A stretch of 36,042 bases of DNA from Elysia marginata. Lineage: Eukaryota > Mollusca > Gastropoda > Plakobranchidae. The stretch covers positions 62,552 to 98,593 of the forward strand of contig BMAT01012884.1 in the NCBI GenBank assembly GCA_019649035.1, read 5' to 3'. Positions 10,707 to 20,520 of this stretch are shown here, one piece after another. Each line of letters starts with the position of its first letter. The first letter of the stretch is position 1. A program made the translations under genes and the position numbers. Below the pieces are notes generated by a model. The model had not been told where the DNA came from. It searched no databases and was given only the letters and a program-made list of their open reading frames with translations.

Positions 10707-13700
10707 GAAAAGAAAGCTTTTATAGGTTTGGGGTAAATTAGCACAAATAGTAGAATACTCAACTTAAGGAGCATTGCCATTGTCATAGTTAGCTCATCTT
10801 TTGGTCCTGCCATGACTTCAACTTTACAGGCCGTCACTTGGTTGTTTGGGCTTGGTTGCTTTGCTTCACCAACAAGTACTTACTTTCATGCACACAATGT
10901 GAACACATTTCGATTGCTCATTCAAGGAGCCCTATTTTGACATAGAATTCTCTTTAAAGCATAACGAGCAGCTTTTTCTCACTTGCGTTAATGGTTCTAC
11001 TTGTTTAGTTAGATAGATAGGCTGTTAGATTGAATAATGGATGGATAAATAGATAAATATAAATAGATTATGGAGAGATACTAAACAGATGGGAATGGCA
11101 ACTTTGGCTTTTGAAGAATTGTTCTCCTTATTCCAGGTCATCTTAGTAAAAATAAGAACAATCCAAAATACCAACTATTTTTTGTATAAACTTTTACTAA
11201 CTATAAACTGTTCGTTTTCCCATGCAAGAAGTTATTGGGTTCATATTGTTCTCTTTTCTAATCTATGTAAGACTTTCTCTTCTTTCCCGTTGGACAGAGA
11301 TGGGATCCCTTCCTGGCACGCTGGGCTCAGTGGATTGTTCACTGCACTGTCGACTATCCTGGCCCAAGACACACTTTCACAAACTTTGAGAGACTGGAGC
11401 AGGTAAAACTGCCCGTCCATTGCGTCTTCGTAACATAAAAACAAATTTTTGAATTCACTTAAAGTCGGAAGTATACAGAAATCGAAGAGGAACTCAGTGG
11501 CATTAAAGGGAGAGGTGTATGAGTCAGATTTAAGAACCAGAGAGTATTTAAGCATTTATAAACTGTATACATACTTTTTACATCCGTCTTATAGAAATGA
11601 AAGACAAAACCAAACGGGTTCATAGGATGATAGTACTCGTCCGCATAAACTTTTAACAAAAATAATAAAACAATATGCATTAGATTCGTGGATTCTCACT
11701 ACGCTCCATAGCGTGGAGTTCACTCTACGATCTACCTAATCATGACTGAGAAGGTTTTATTTGGCAATGCGGTGCTGATAATTGGAAAAAGGGCACATTT
11801 TATTAAGAATTTAAAGGAAAAATTGTGACTTTTGCAGGTTTTTTTCTCAATATGAAATAGTCTTATCATTATTAAATCTTATCAAAGTAATTGTTTGTTT
11901 TGAAGTTTTTTTTAAGCGGTGTCAATCGGTTCAAGAAAAACAGCTTTCAAAACAAGAAGATGATCCCAGAGCAATTTAAATTCGAACAACTATATCATCG
12001 TAAAAATGGAAAGGGCTGCTCTTTGCACTGACACTATTCGTATGAAATGTGTATATTTAAAATGGTATCGTGAATTTTAAGAAAAAATTTTGCCTTTCTA
12101 ATTGCCATGTGAGCTTCAAGAATAAAGATCTATACTAGGAAACCTTTTTTATCAAGAATATATTAATAGTAAAACATATTTTAAATCTGGACATGATTAT
12201 TTCTTTATCTTTTTTTTTGTTAATATAAGTTTTAAGATTAGGGTTGGGACATTTTTTTCAAGCACTTTAATGTCATCTTTCCGTGCAGGAAAGGTCCTCG
12301 GGTAGTTAACAGTTAAATTTACCTCGCTCCAATTGATTTTTCTCTTTTCTCTAGGGCGCCAACGTGTATGACGTTGTCAGCAAATGGTCAGGGGAAGGCT
12401 TCAACATGAACCTGCGCATGGGCCATGGGTGCCGGACACCAGTGGACGGCCAAAGCAAATGTAACCACTTTACTAACGTAAGTGGACCAGGCCCATTTAC
12501 ATTTAAACTGATGTATGCCATCCTAGTTGGCTTGCTATGTTAGATAACATAGATGTCAAGAATGATAAAGAAGCAAATTTAGCAACGATGGTAAATCAGG
12601 CTCAACTTAATACGATTAGTTTTGAGTTCAAATCTCGATACGATAAGTCTAATATCTTTTGCTTTGAAATTTTATAATTTCAAGTTGGATAGAAAGTACA
12701 GCCATAATTTGCACCTTTCAAAAGGCATATGATATATTTTAAAATGTGCCAGGTTTATGAATTAACTATGGATTCCAAAGTAATTTTCTGTGGTAAACAT
12801 TTCTTTTTCACCTTTCAAAAATGGAAAAATTAGTTCCAAGTATAATAAGTAGTCTCATTAAATTTTAAAGTAGCAGCGAACTGATAGTTAACTCAAGGAG
12901 TTAATCTCACCAGATATAGCGAGTTGTGTAGAGCTTAACATTTTTCTATCAGTGCTGCCAGTTCTTGAGCTGGAGAACATCAAATTTACCCTCTTACAAC
13001 CTAAAATCTAACTTTTTTAAAGCCGTCATGGTCTTAACAAAAACTTTAAGGAAGTAAAAAATATATAATATAATTACAATAAAAATAATAATAATAACAT
13101 ATCGTTTACAAACAATCACAAAATTAGGAAAGGAAAAGCACAAATTTGCAATTGAAGATTGAGACATTCTTCGTGGGATTTGAACCAATTTTCGCAAAGA
13201 GATTACTCTTGATAGGTCGAACAGAAACAGGAATTGGATTTGGTTGGGAGGGGGGAATTTTGCTGAAAGATTCCGTTCAAGATTATTTAATATCATCCAG
13301 AGTGTAATTTCGTAATAGCTTGGTCTCATGCGTCAATTTTCTAAAATTGCAGAGCTTTACTTTTTCGTTCTTTTTAGTTTATGGTTTACTTGGCGCACGA
13401 TTTTTTTCACTGACTCTCTGTCTCTGTGTCTCTCTGTGTCTCTCTCTCTGTGTCTTTGTATCTCCTTCTCACACACCCCCCTCTCTCTGTGATTGAATTA
13501 AATTTTTTGTCTTTTTTGTTAGTGAAACGAATATCTGGAAGTTTTTTTTTGTTTTTGTTTTCACTTTTATGCATTGTTATAAGATCGATCACAATTTAAC
13601 AAAAAACTCTGATAAAGTAATGGCGAGGTTCTTAAAACTGTTATCGTTTCAAGTGTAACTTTTAAAAGTTTTCAATACAATACATTTTTTGTATTGCTAA

Positions 13701-16700
13701 AAAACCAAAGATGAACAATCTAATATGTTTTCTCTATGTTTTACGTGTGCATTGATAAAAAACAAAAACATTTTCGCGGTCCAAGTTTCGCTCCCTCTCT
13801 CACACACTCCTAATCCTAATAATCAAGCGTGTACGCATAGTATGGCCTTCTTAGGCACCCAAGTCTAAAATAACGTCGTCTTTCTTTATACAATAACAAG
13901 TATTTTTACTTCCTTTCTTCCAATCTGGTAAGCTACAAGTTTTCTTTGACTCCGTTTTCATTGTGATTCCATGTCAGGTTTACAGTGCAATAGAAATTTT
14001 ATTAATATAAAATCCAAATTTAAAAAAAATTATTTTGAAGTCTGCGAACTCCACTTCCCATTTTGTCTTCATTTTAAGTTATAGAGTTGATAATCTAACA
14101 ACACTGCACATTTTATAGAATCACGTGAACAAAGAGAAGTTCTTCACTCTTTCTTCATGATATTTTAAGTCTTACACAATGAACAGAAGATGTTCAGTGA
14201 TTTCATTTGCAAGTTGTTTTTTTTGTCGTTGATGTGTTGTTACTTTTTTGGCTTTCGACGAACTTTTATCACAAGTTACAAGCATTCCTATTTACTCAAC
14301 TTGTTTCACATTAAACATGCTATAGTTTTCATGGTAATCTGACACCATCATTTTAATGGTCCTGCTAATTTAATTTTTTTAGAAACTAGAAAAAAAACAA
14401 ACTCGCCCACAAGATCACAAAATACGGAAGTTAATTTACACCCTAAAGGGCGTCTCCTTTTAGATTCAATGTTAAAAGTTTTCTTCAATATGTCAGGCCT
14501 CTGTTATAAAATCTGCCGACCTAAAGTTATATTCTTCAAGATCACAGACAAAAAGCGTTAGTTCACTTAGACCTCCATCAGAGATTTATCAAGTTATGTT
14601 CGTGAAATGGATTCTCTTCAGTCGAGGTCTAAGAGTTCGTCATTCTACCCGTTAACACCTCCAGTGGATGGCTATTTACGGCTGGAAGATAACGTTATTA
14701 TCTCAGGTTTTTATAACCCTAATGGAATATCGTTACTTTCCTTGGCTGGATGGCGAAGGTCACAACCTTTCTCCATTAGGCTACGTGAGCACACAGACTC
14801 TTTCTTGTTAAGTGAAATGTATAATATTCGGATTTGATTCAACGTGTCTATGTGTGTGGTTTCTATCTCTATGTCCCAATGGGCTTATACAATACTTATG
14901 TCGGTCTGTCTATCCTGTGTCTCCATGTCTCTTTATCTCTCTCTGGATACTTATGCCTCTGCACACCTCTCTCTGTCTAAATCGAAAATTAAATTGTAGA
15001 AGTCATTTTACTTGGAGTGTACCTACGACGCAAAGAAGAATGCATACAGAATCACAATGTTTTAGAAAATAAAATAATAGGTGATAAAATACTTGCACAC
15101 AAAGTTATACAATGTTTAGGATTTTGAGGTTTAAGGCAAAGACATTATCCTTGGTTGTATTTTTTCCATCTGTTTAACAGAGAATGACTTGTCAGTCTGC
15201 CTTTCTATCATCTGCTCTCTCTCTCTCTCTCTCTGTCTCTCCCTCTCTCTCTTTCTCTCTCTCCCTCTCTCTCTGTACCTCATCGCCTCTGTGCTATTTT
15301 TCCATGTGTCTGATTGTCTCTTTGTCTAAACTTTTTTCCTCTCCTCTCTTTATCTTTGTCTCTCTCTTTTTTTCTCTGAACAACATTGTCTCAGTCTGCC
15401 TTCGTGACTGTCTCTACGTCCAACTCTCTCTCTCTCTCTCTCTGTGTCTCTCTCTCCTTCTCTCTTTCTATCTATCTATTTCTCTCATTCCCTCCACCCC
15501 CTTTCTCTCGCGCTATCTGCATTCATTATGTTTATTGCTGTCTATGTCTTACTCTCTCCGGTTGACACCTAAGTCTCTGACTGCATGTCTCTCTCTCTCA
15601 CAAACGTCTCTCCCTTCTCTGTGTTTATGTTTTAGTTTTAAATCTTTGATTCTTAATCACATTACCCATAGATATTCTTTTATTAGAGTTTATCGTCACT
15701 TTTTAAAATACACTGAAGCGTACTTTTCCAGAACTCTCATAGTAGATTTATCCTCGTTCGAGGTTAAACTACCGGTGTTTAAATTTAGTAGCATTAATTG
15801 CTAGCAGTCGCTTAGCTGTAATTGAATTTCTAAGCTATCAGTCCGATCTACAACGCTAGATAGATATAAACTAATTAGCACTTTAATTGAGGCCAACATT
15901 CTTTAAGTGTTGCTATCATTTGTATCCGCAAACTACAGCATGGTTAATGCCAAACAAATGGAATAAAGATCCTTGAAATTAATTGTTTTTTGGTCTCAAG
16001 CGAGACGTGACTTTTATGTTATATAATTCTTTTCGTCAAAAAGATAACCTTTTGTGTAAAAGATACGCGTAAAAATATCTAAAAATATATTTCTTAGAAT
16101 TGGTTCATCGGCAGTTTCTGTATTCTTGTTTTCAAATTGTATACTTCTTATAACGTGTAGGCTTATACAAATCAGAAGTTGCTCAAATAATAAAATATTA
16201 AAAGTTCTATATTTTGCCTCGTCTTGTAGGTCGTTTGTGCTTTCAAATAAAACATTCAAAGAATTTTCATTTTTTGTAATTAAATAAAAAAAAAAAACTA
16301 TTATTGTCCTCCGTTTTGATATCCAGCTATTGGGAAGAGAGCTGACCTCCATGGCATGTGCCGCCCGGAACTGCGAAAATATCGGGGACGGTGGTCGACA
16401 GCTCGTCTGTCTTTATGACAACCATGTCGACCGCCCAGCACGTCGTAGGACGACGTCAAGACGTCGTCAACCCTATGACCCGCAACGTTACACCGCACAA
16501 ATCAAAGCGCGACGTTACAATTCACGAGACGAGAGGCGAAATTATGATAGACGGACGGAGACTCGTCGTCAAGATCCACGACGTTATGAGTCCCGGGCAG
16601 ACACCTCACGTCGTTACAACCCTAGGACCAACTCACGACAACGTTACGACCCCAGGACTGACACACGACAACGTTATGCTCCTAAGACCGACCAGCGACA

Positions 16701-16761
16701 ACGTCCCGACTACAGGACCGACCCAGGGCGTTACAATCGGAGACAGGATGAAAGAATCTAA
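5214..16761 (+). CDS. Spliced gene: tandem CAP-domain (SCP/CRISP-like) protein with basic Arg/Tyr-rich tail, 5' partial
   Basis: Joined coding exons: 5214-5441, 6125-6240, 7055-7152, 8319-8393, 9820-9902, 11298-11402, 12355-12477, 16327-16761. All borders are AG/GT and the phases are compatible (0, 2, 1, 1, 0, 0, 0), giving about 420 residues before a TAA. CAP proteins are usually secreted and bind lipids, ions or partners. Residues about 1-140 form most of CAP domain 1 plus a Cys-rich hinge, then a short linker. Domain 2 starts at [10 protein letters not shown] and runs to LVCLYDN. About 110 residues of Arg/Tyr-rich repeats follow. The N-terminal quarter of domain 1 and the signal peptide are missing, so the gene starts upstream of the part recognised here. 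Two separate genes with a break between 8393 and 9780 is the main alternative. Family assignment is firm; the single-transcript claim is inference. Confidence 0.72.
5442..6124 (+). other. Intron of CAP gene
   Basis: Phase 0 intron between GTAAGA and GACAG. AT-rich, no further feature seen. Confidence 0.75.
6125..6240 (+). CDS. Exon: CAP domain 1, C-terminal strand
   Basis: The exon follows acceptor CTCACTGACAG and ends at donor GTGAGTG in phase 2. Translation begins [17 protein letters not shown], which completes the CAP signature begun in the previous exon; the usual VVWATT..VGCG reads here as [12 protein letters not shown]. It ends [10 protein letters not shown], the classic CAP signature 2 (VCNY.PPG). 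The two Cys in GCA and LCE and the one in VCY fit the conserved CAP disulphides. The in-frame ATG at the first codon is internal, not a start. The signature Trp is replaced by Met. Confidence 0.85.
6241..7054 (+). other. Intron of CAP gene
   Basis: Phase 2 intron. It contains a G-rich tract at 6388-6420; the remainder is AT-rich and featureless. Confidence 0.72.
6388..6420 (+). other. Potential G-quadruplex motif
   Basis: Four G-runs (GGG, GGG, a run of ten G, GGGGG) separated by loops of 6, 5 and 1 bases, which fits the G3+N1-7 rule. It lies on the sense strand about 150 bases after the donor at 6241. Confidence 0.6.
7055..7152 (+). CDS. Exon: end of CAP domain 1 and cysteine-rich hinge
   Basis: The acceptor AATTCTCAG is followed by an A that completes a Gly codon with the preceding GG, giving [11 protein letters not shown], which matches the common CAP end PGNL...PY. 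The Cys-rich stretch [19 protein letters not shown] follows, resembling the hinge after the CAP domain in CRISP, GLIPR and PI16-type proteins (G..C..C....C....LC). The donor is GTATGT in phase 1. Later AG dinucleotides at 7055-7058 could also serve as acceptors but would break the frame, which fixes the start at 7055. Confidence 0.82.
7153..8318 (+). other. Intron of CAP gene
   Basis: Phase 1 intron, very AT-rich. Open frames inside it show no family match. Confidence 0.7.
8319..8393 (+). CDS. Exon: Pro/Arg-rich linker
   Basis: A 75-base exon enters with two bases that complete a Gly codon and leaves in phase 1. The acceptor is TTTTTGTCAG and the donor is GTACAAG. It encodes [20 protein letters not shown] followed by IVEYR, with no Cys and no recognised domain, which fits a flexible linker between the hinge and the second CAP domain. 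If splicing failed here, translation would continue into the intron for 16 more residues and stop at a TAG near 8442, so this could instead be the terminal exon of a first gene. Copies of the exon end with its donor occur in the intron downstream. Confidence 0.6.
8477..8785 (+). mobile_element. tRNA-derived SINE
   Basis: The head reads like a tRNA. A box A-like TGGTCTTGTGG lies near 8486, and a box B-like GGAGTTCGAGCCC near 8527, at the spacing expected of a pol III promoter. A body of about 240 bases without tRNA likeness follows, ending in an AT-rich tail near ATATAAAAACCCTTTATTC. It sits inside the intron between the linker exon and CAP domain 2 and is in sense orientation. Target-site duplications were not clear. 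Confidence 0.72.
8826..8990 (+). repeat. Three diverged copies of the linker-exon end and 5' splice site
   Basis: The sequence at 8379-8410 (ATTGTGGAATACCGAG then GTACAAG) recurs as TGTGGATTACCAAG then GTACTTT (8827-8847), ATTGTAGAGCACCGAG then GTACAAA (8870-8892), and CAGTGGGAAACAGAG then GTACAGG (about 8946-8967). The last copy also keeps an upstream GGGCC-like segment and a downstream TTTCTTAACATTA matching CTCTTAATATTA. The spacing is irregular. Confidence 0.6.
9820..9902 (+). CDS. Exon: start of CAP domain 2
   Basis: After a long pyrimidine tract ending CGTCCTAG, AC completes an Asp codon and 27 codons follow: [20 protein letters not shown], then NSVTRDL. The motif L-x-x-x-H-N-x-x-R is the N-terminal hallmark of CAP domains. 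The donor must be GTCAGT at 9903, a weak form; the stronger-looking GTAAGA four bases on would break the frame to the next exon. An in-frame ATG at 9780 precedes a hydrophobic run ([14 protein letters not shown]) that overlaps the pyrimidine tract. It could be a signal peptide if this exon begins a separate gene, although it lacks small residues near a cleavage site. Confidence 0.8.
10060..10300. repeat. GATA microsatellite blocks
   Basis: Short (GATA)n blocks at about 10060-10112 and 10258-10292 separated by unique sequence. Confidence 0.88.
10380..10708. repeat. Long GATA/GGAT microsatellite
   Basis: About 330 bases of (GATA)n with GGAT variants and an internal (AT)n at about 10430-10455. 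The minus-strand frame encodes only Ile/Tyr/Leu/Ser repeats and is not a gene. Confidence 0.93.
11298..11402 (+). CDS. Exon: CAP domain 2, second segment
   Basis: Exactly 35 codons in phase 0 lie between acceptor CGTTGGACAG and donor GTAAAA. The product starts [16 protein letters not shown], matching the CAP pattern WD..LA..AQ.W...C. It ends TNFERLEQ just before the GEN position. The boundary L|RW is at the same codon and phase as the start of the domain 1 exon at 5214, which is evidence that the two domains arose by duplication. An overlapping frame reads open for 105 codons but has no family resemblance and is a shadow. Confidence 0.85.
11403..12354 (+). other. Intron of CAP gene
   Basis: Phase 0 intron, AT-rich, no further feature seen. 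Confidence 0.75.
12355..12477 (+). CDS. Exon: CAP domain 2, third segment
   Basis: Forty-one codons in phase 0 lie between acceptor TTTTCTCTAG and donor GTAAGT. The exon reads [20 protein letters not shown], then a Gly/Arg-rich loop with Cys, and ends CNHFTN. GAN replaces the usual GEN, so one cavity glutamate is lost. The glutamate at Trp+3 (WSGE) and the signature histidine (NHFT) are kept. The intron just before GAN has no counterpart in domain 1. The end, after HFTN, corresponds exactly to the intron after AYVQ in domain 1. Confidence 0.87.
13410..13492. repeat. CT/GT low-complexity tract
   Basis: Imperfect (TCTCTG)n. Confidence 0.85.
15205..15620. repeat. CT-rich low-complexity tract
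   Basis: Imperfect (CT)n with interruptions. A 206-codon open frame runs through it but is Ser/Leu repeats without family features. Confidence 0.88.
16327..16761 (+). CDS. Last coding exon: end of CAP domain 2 and Arg/Tyr-rich repeat tail
   Basis: The acceptor GATATCCAG joins in frame to the preceding HFTN, giving [20 protein letters not shown], an aligned match to HFTQVVW...VGCG. LVCLYDN then matches CAP signature 2. From about residue 36 the chain becomes a basic, low-complexity tail of about 109 residues, dominated by Arg with regular Tyr, Asp, Thr and Gln. Decamer units such as [20 protein letters not shown] and [10 protein letters not shown] follow each other directly. It ends at TAA 16759-16761. 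The tail has no hinge cysteines. Its charge suggests binding to polyanions such as nucleic acid, glycans or matrix, which is inference. The other two forward frames are also open here only because of the repeat. Confidence 0.85.
   Translation, partial: LLGRELTSMACAARNCENIGDGGRQLVCLYDNHVDRPARRRTTSRRRQPYDPQRYTAQIKARRYNSRDERRNYDRRTETRRQDPRRYESRADTSRRYNPRTNSRQRYDPRTDTRQRYAPKTDQRQRPDYRTDPGRYNRRQDERI
16570..16755 (+). repeat. 30-bp coding minisatellite (decapeptide repeat)
   Basis: Within the last exon the core words CGACAACGTTA and GACC recur about every 30 bases, encoding imperfect decapeptides of the type RY(N/D)P(R/K)T(N/D)xRQ. The cleanest three units lie at about 16613-16705, with more degenerate ones on both sides. 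The reading frame is kept through all units, which argues that the repeat is translated. Confidence 0.7.
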
Positions 16762-16975
16762 GTCAAATCTAAGTGATAAACTTTCTTAAGACCTAACAAA
16801 CATTATGAAGCTTTTATGCTGAATAGACGAGGCGGTCTAACCTAATGTAGCAATAATTCTTGTCTTGCGGCCAGCTATAGCAAAAATTTTACATTCCAGC
16901 AAGCTACTGTACTATAAAAAAGCATAGTTGGTTACCTTTCACTCGTTTCATTGTGCCTCGAGTCTTTAAAGTTTT

Positions 16976-17136
16976 ATTAAAAAGTATCATGAATTTTAAA
17001 GTTATAAATTAAACAGAGAAAAAAAACTTTTAAAAGGCATCGGTAGATTAGCCACTGTCTTATTAAAAAAAAGATATAACAACATTTTTTTTTAAATTAT
17101 CAATTGTGTCATCAAGACAAAGCAAAATCCAATAAA
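16976..17136 (+). promoter_or_regulatory. Candidate polyadenylation signals
   Basis: An ATTAAA lies at 16976-16981 and an AATAAA at 17131-17136, about 215 and 370 bases after the stop codon, the latter followed by a T-rich stretch. Either could end the CAP transcript. In AT-rich DNA such hexamers are common, so support is weak. Confidence 0.3.
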
Positions 17137-18151
17137 ACGTATATACTTGCCTTCAATTTCACTTTTCTGTTCCGAAGCGAAAAGGTTACAAACTCCGACA
17201 TTAACACAGATTCGCCGTTTTCTGCGATTTAAGAAATGCATCCATTAGTTTGTCATTACGCAAAAAGGAAATCCAGATCCAAACTTTGTTTCGGATAAAA
17301 CGTTTTATAACTTCAATGTTTTTAAATGTTTAAAAACGCTATGCAATTCATAGAATAAGAACGAGGAGCGAATTCTTGCAACACAGCCTTTCAACACGAA
17401 CGCTTGCATCAAGAAGATTTTACTACTGCTAAAACTTCTGGAGAAAAAAAAAACGGGGACCCAGGAAACTTATGAAAAGAAGCAATGTTTTGAGAAAGCT
17501 CTATCAGTCACTTGAATCGTTTTAGAATGAGTACATTACCTTGGCCCACATGTTTTAAATAAAGTTGAAAAAAAAAAACAACAAACAGTCAACCATCGTT
17601 CTTGTCGCTCTATTTTTATTTAAGTATTTTTGCAAATTTTTATGAATTCCAGGAAAAGTAAATTGTCTAAGATGTTTAGTCAAATACTGGATTGTATAAA
17701 TAGTACATAGTGATAAGTTTACGTAATTATAATCTCTAAAGGGGCTAAGACAACATGTTGGTTCAGCATGATAGCTACTTAGTTCAGTCCGACGAGAAAA
17801 CCTAAGCTATTGGATCTGTAAAGAAACAAAGTAAAGAGAATATGGTTATTATAAAATGTATGAAACTGCGTGAAGGATTTATGTTCATGATATATATATA
17901 CCCGGAGATATAACAAGCTACTCTAACCCAATGTCCTTCTTCGCACGAAGCAAACAATATTATAGAGTCAATAATCAATTTTAGGAGTGTGCATATGCGT
18001 GTCGTGTGAAGAGATACAAAACTGTTAATACTCTTGAGAAAAAAAGAACCTGTACTTTTACAATTCTAAGAGAATATGCAAAGCCTTTGTGAACGATTAT
18101 TGTTTATGATTGTAAGTTGAAATTGACATTATACTTTCCTTTTGTATTGAC
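17137..18151. other. Non-coding downstream flank
   Basis: AT-rich, no gene, repeat family or RNA recognised. Confidence 0.5.
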
Positions 18152-18312
18152 TTGTAATATTTTAACTTAAGTAAGGAATGGTGTTGTAATATTTTAAGAT
18201 AAGAAAAGAATGATGTTGTAATGTTTTTGATATAAAAAAGAACGGTATTGTCATATTTTAAAATTTAAAAGTAATGGTGTTGCAATAGTTTGATATTAGT
18301 AAGAAATGGCAT
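18152..18312. repeat. 32-bp tandem repeat, five units
   Basis: Units start TTGTAATATTTTAA and end near AAGAATGATG, at 18152, 18184, 18216, 18248 and 18280. The later units are more diverged (TTGTCATATTTT, TTGCAATAGTTT). Confidence 0.8.
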
Positions 18313-20520
18313 TTTTTCGTTTTCTTATAATCTGAAACACATTAAGGGTTTTTTAAAAATATCTTTCGGATATTTATTTCAAGTTGCTGTAACAAAAATG
18401 AAAGAAAGATTGTGTTTAGATCACAATCGTAAAAGAAATCACTAGTGTATGTACACTTTTGGGCGGAAATATTTTTATCACACGAATGATATTTTTAAGT
18501 GCCTTCAAAAAGAAACTTCTAAAAAAATGACAAATAATTTTTGACATCACCTCATCCTGATCCTACCTTTGGTTCCTTTCAAGAAATCATTACAGTGAAA
18601 GTAAACAAAAAACCGTCTCTTGATATTCTGAGTACTAAAATATCAAAATTGTAATTAAGAAGCATCCTTTGAGTACTATACTGGCGAATCCTTTGGTCTT
18701 ATATATTATTTTCCTTAGCTGTCTAGTGTTATTTCTTATTAAAATGTATACTTACCTATTTGATTACATGCGCACAACCTTAAAATATTTATTCACTGCA
18801 CGCCTAGCGGAGTTTTTTTTGCTATTAAAGAAATATTGACTCTTTATTGAGGAATTTGTTTTCTTTGTACGTTAATATCCTGAAGCATGCACATTTAAAC
18901 TTTCTGTTTCCTATCCTATCGCTGTAAATAATGTTTTGCTTAAATATCAAATTCATTAAGTTTAAAATAGACAATTTCGTTGTGTTTATTCAGCTGTTTT
19001 TTTCTTCTTGTTTTTTAGTTTGAAGGCCGTGGGGAAGGTTAATAGGATAATGTTTTTTATGTATTGAACAACCAAGTTGTGGTAAATCATTGTGTCAGTG
19101 ATTTTCTTTTCGCCATTATTACTGTTGTCATTATGGTTTATCGTTGGTAATAGTTGCATAGCTCTAATAGCCTTGAAGAAACGAATTTGCTTTCTTCCGA
19201 GACTGGTAGTTTCTTTATTATTAAAGGTTTTCGCACGTATACAAAGTCTTTGTCAGTCTCTTTATTAATTCTTTATGTCCTGCATTGTTTTTTTATCAAT
19301 TTGTATTTCCAGTTCTCTTTGCACCAGTCCTTTAAAATTTATTTTCTAAATAAAAATTAAAAGGCGTGTGCATTAAAAATATATGGGGAAGTATGTTATC
19401 AGCCACCTAATTTTCAGAAATTTGTCTCCAGACTTTTCATCTACTTAGATGTGTCTGAGACAGATGTGTACTACTTTAATTGTTTAGAGGTCATGGCGTC
19501 CTAAAGAGAGTTATGATTTGATCGAAGCTTCGAGAAGCTTCAAACTAAATGATGGGTTCAGAGTATTGGTTCTTTTGAAACTTGAGCTTATTTTATTCAA
19601 AAGACACATTAAAATAAAGGGTTGCTTGGATGAAAGGCATTGAACAGATTTTATGTGAAGACAACTTATTTTAATATTCTTCTCTTCATTTGAAGATGCC
19701 ACTTACAATAGGTATTAATATTTGTATGTATGATTGGCAATTTTAAGATGAAACTACAAACATAAAGAACAAATTTCCACAGCTTTTTAAATCTTTTTTT
19801 TTCAGCTTTTTTAAATGACCTATAACGCGTTTTGTCAATAAACCCTGGAAAAAAGGATAGAAATTGAACAGATTTACAGAAATTACTTGACAGCTTACCT
19901 TGTTTGCAGACAAACAGCCAGTGGTGCTTCACGCATTTCAATCACCAATAAGCTGAGGAACACATAGAAAAATTTGCTGTAAGCGCTTAACGACTGGTTA
20001 TAAAGAACACACACACACAGAGCAGCTAAACTGTGTTCTGAGTAGTCAATAATAAGGCAAAACTATGTTGCACTTGATACTTTTTTTTTTTTGCAAACTT
20101 CGATATAGAAGTTTAGAAGTTTTGAAATAATTGAGTAATAAATTGCCAAAATCAACCATGATCTAAATAACATTTTGCTAAAGAGTACCTGCCTTTAAAA
20201 AAGCATAGCATAATACGCAAAGCTTTTTACAAAAAACAAAACAAAACAAAGCAAAACAAAACAAAAACAACAAAAGATTTGCAACTAATGAGTCGGATGT
20301 CGTATTTTTTTAGAAAGTGTTTTAAAAAGTAGATTTTTGCCAATTTTTCACATCGATTTGATAAAAAGAATTGATGCGATTTGAGCATATAGTAAAATGT
20401 GTTGTTCGAAATACTAATATATTGTAATGTTGAACTAGCGATGTGATAATCAATAGAACTGAGTGCGAGACAGCAACTACAAAGGGGCGTCGTTATTTTA
20501 TTAAATAAATAAATTTGTCT
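18313..20520. other. Non-coding
   Basis: AT-rich sequence. It holds a short (AC)n at about 20010-20020 and an (AAAAC)n block at 20228-20272. No gene recognised. Confidence 0.5.
20228..20272. repeat. AAAAC microsatellite
   Basis: Repeated ACAAA/AAAAC units. Confidence 0.85.

Larger units (their letters stand above)
9903..11297 (+). other. Intron of CAP gene with GATA arrays
   Basis: Phase 0 intron opening with the weak donor GTCAGT. It is dominated by (GATA)n microsatellites, annotated separately. Confidence 0.7.
12478..16326 (+). other. Long intron of CAP gene
   Basis: A phase 0 intron of 3.8 kb. It contains CT-rich tracts at 13410-13492 and 15205-15620. No exon, SINE or coding frame was recognised in the rest. 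Confidence 0.7.

Noticed and set aside
10060..10708. Regular spacing considered as a CRISPR-like array
   Set aside because: Simple GATA microsatellite without unique spacers in a eukaryotic context.
10367..10837. 156-codon minus-strand frame
   Set aside because: Translation of the GATA microsatellite; Ile/Tyr/Leu/Ser repeat only.
11089..11406. 105-codon + strand frame over exon 11298-11402
   Set aside because: Different frame from the CAP reading and without family resemblance.
15184..15804. 206-codon frame, the longest gap-free one
   Set aside because: CT-rich tract giving Ser/Leu low complexity inside an intron.
16301..16498. Minus-strand open frame across the last CAP exon
   Set aside because: Shadow of the coding exon; no family features.
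16358..16789. Second open frame of 143 codons overlapping the last CAP exon
   Set aside because: It stays open because the 30-bp repeat is read in another frame; the other frame continues the CAP domain from the previous exon.
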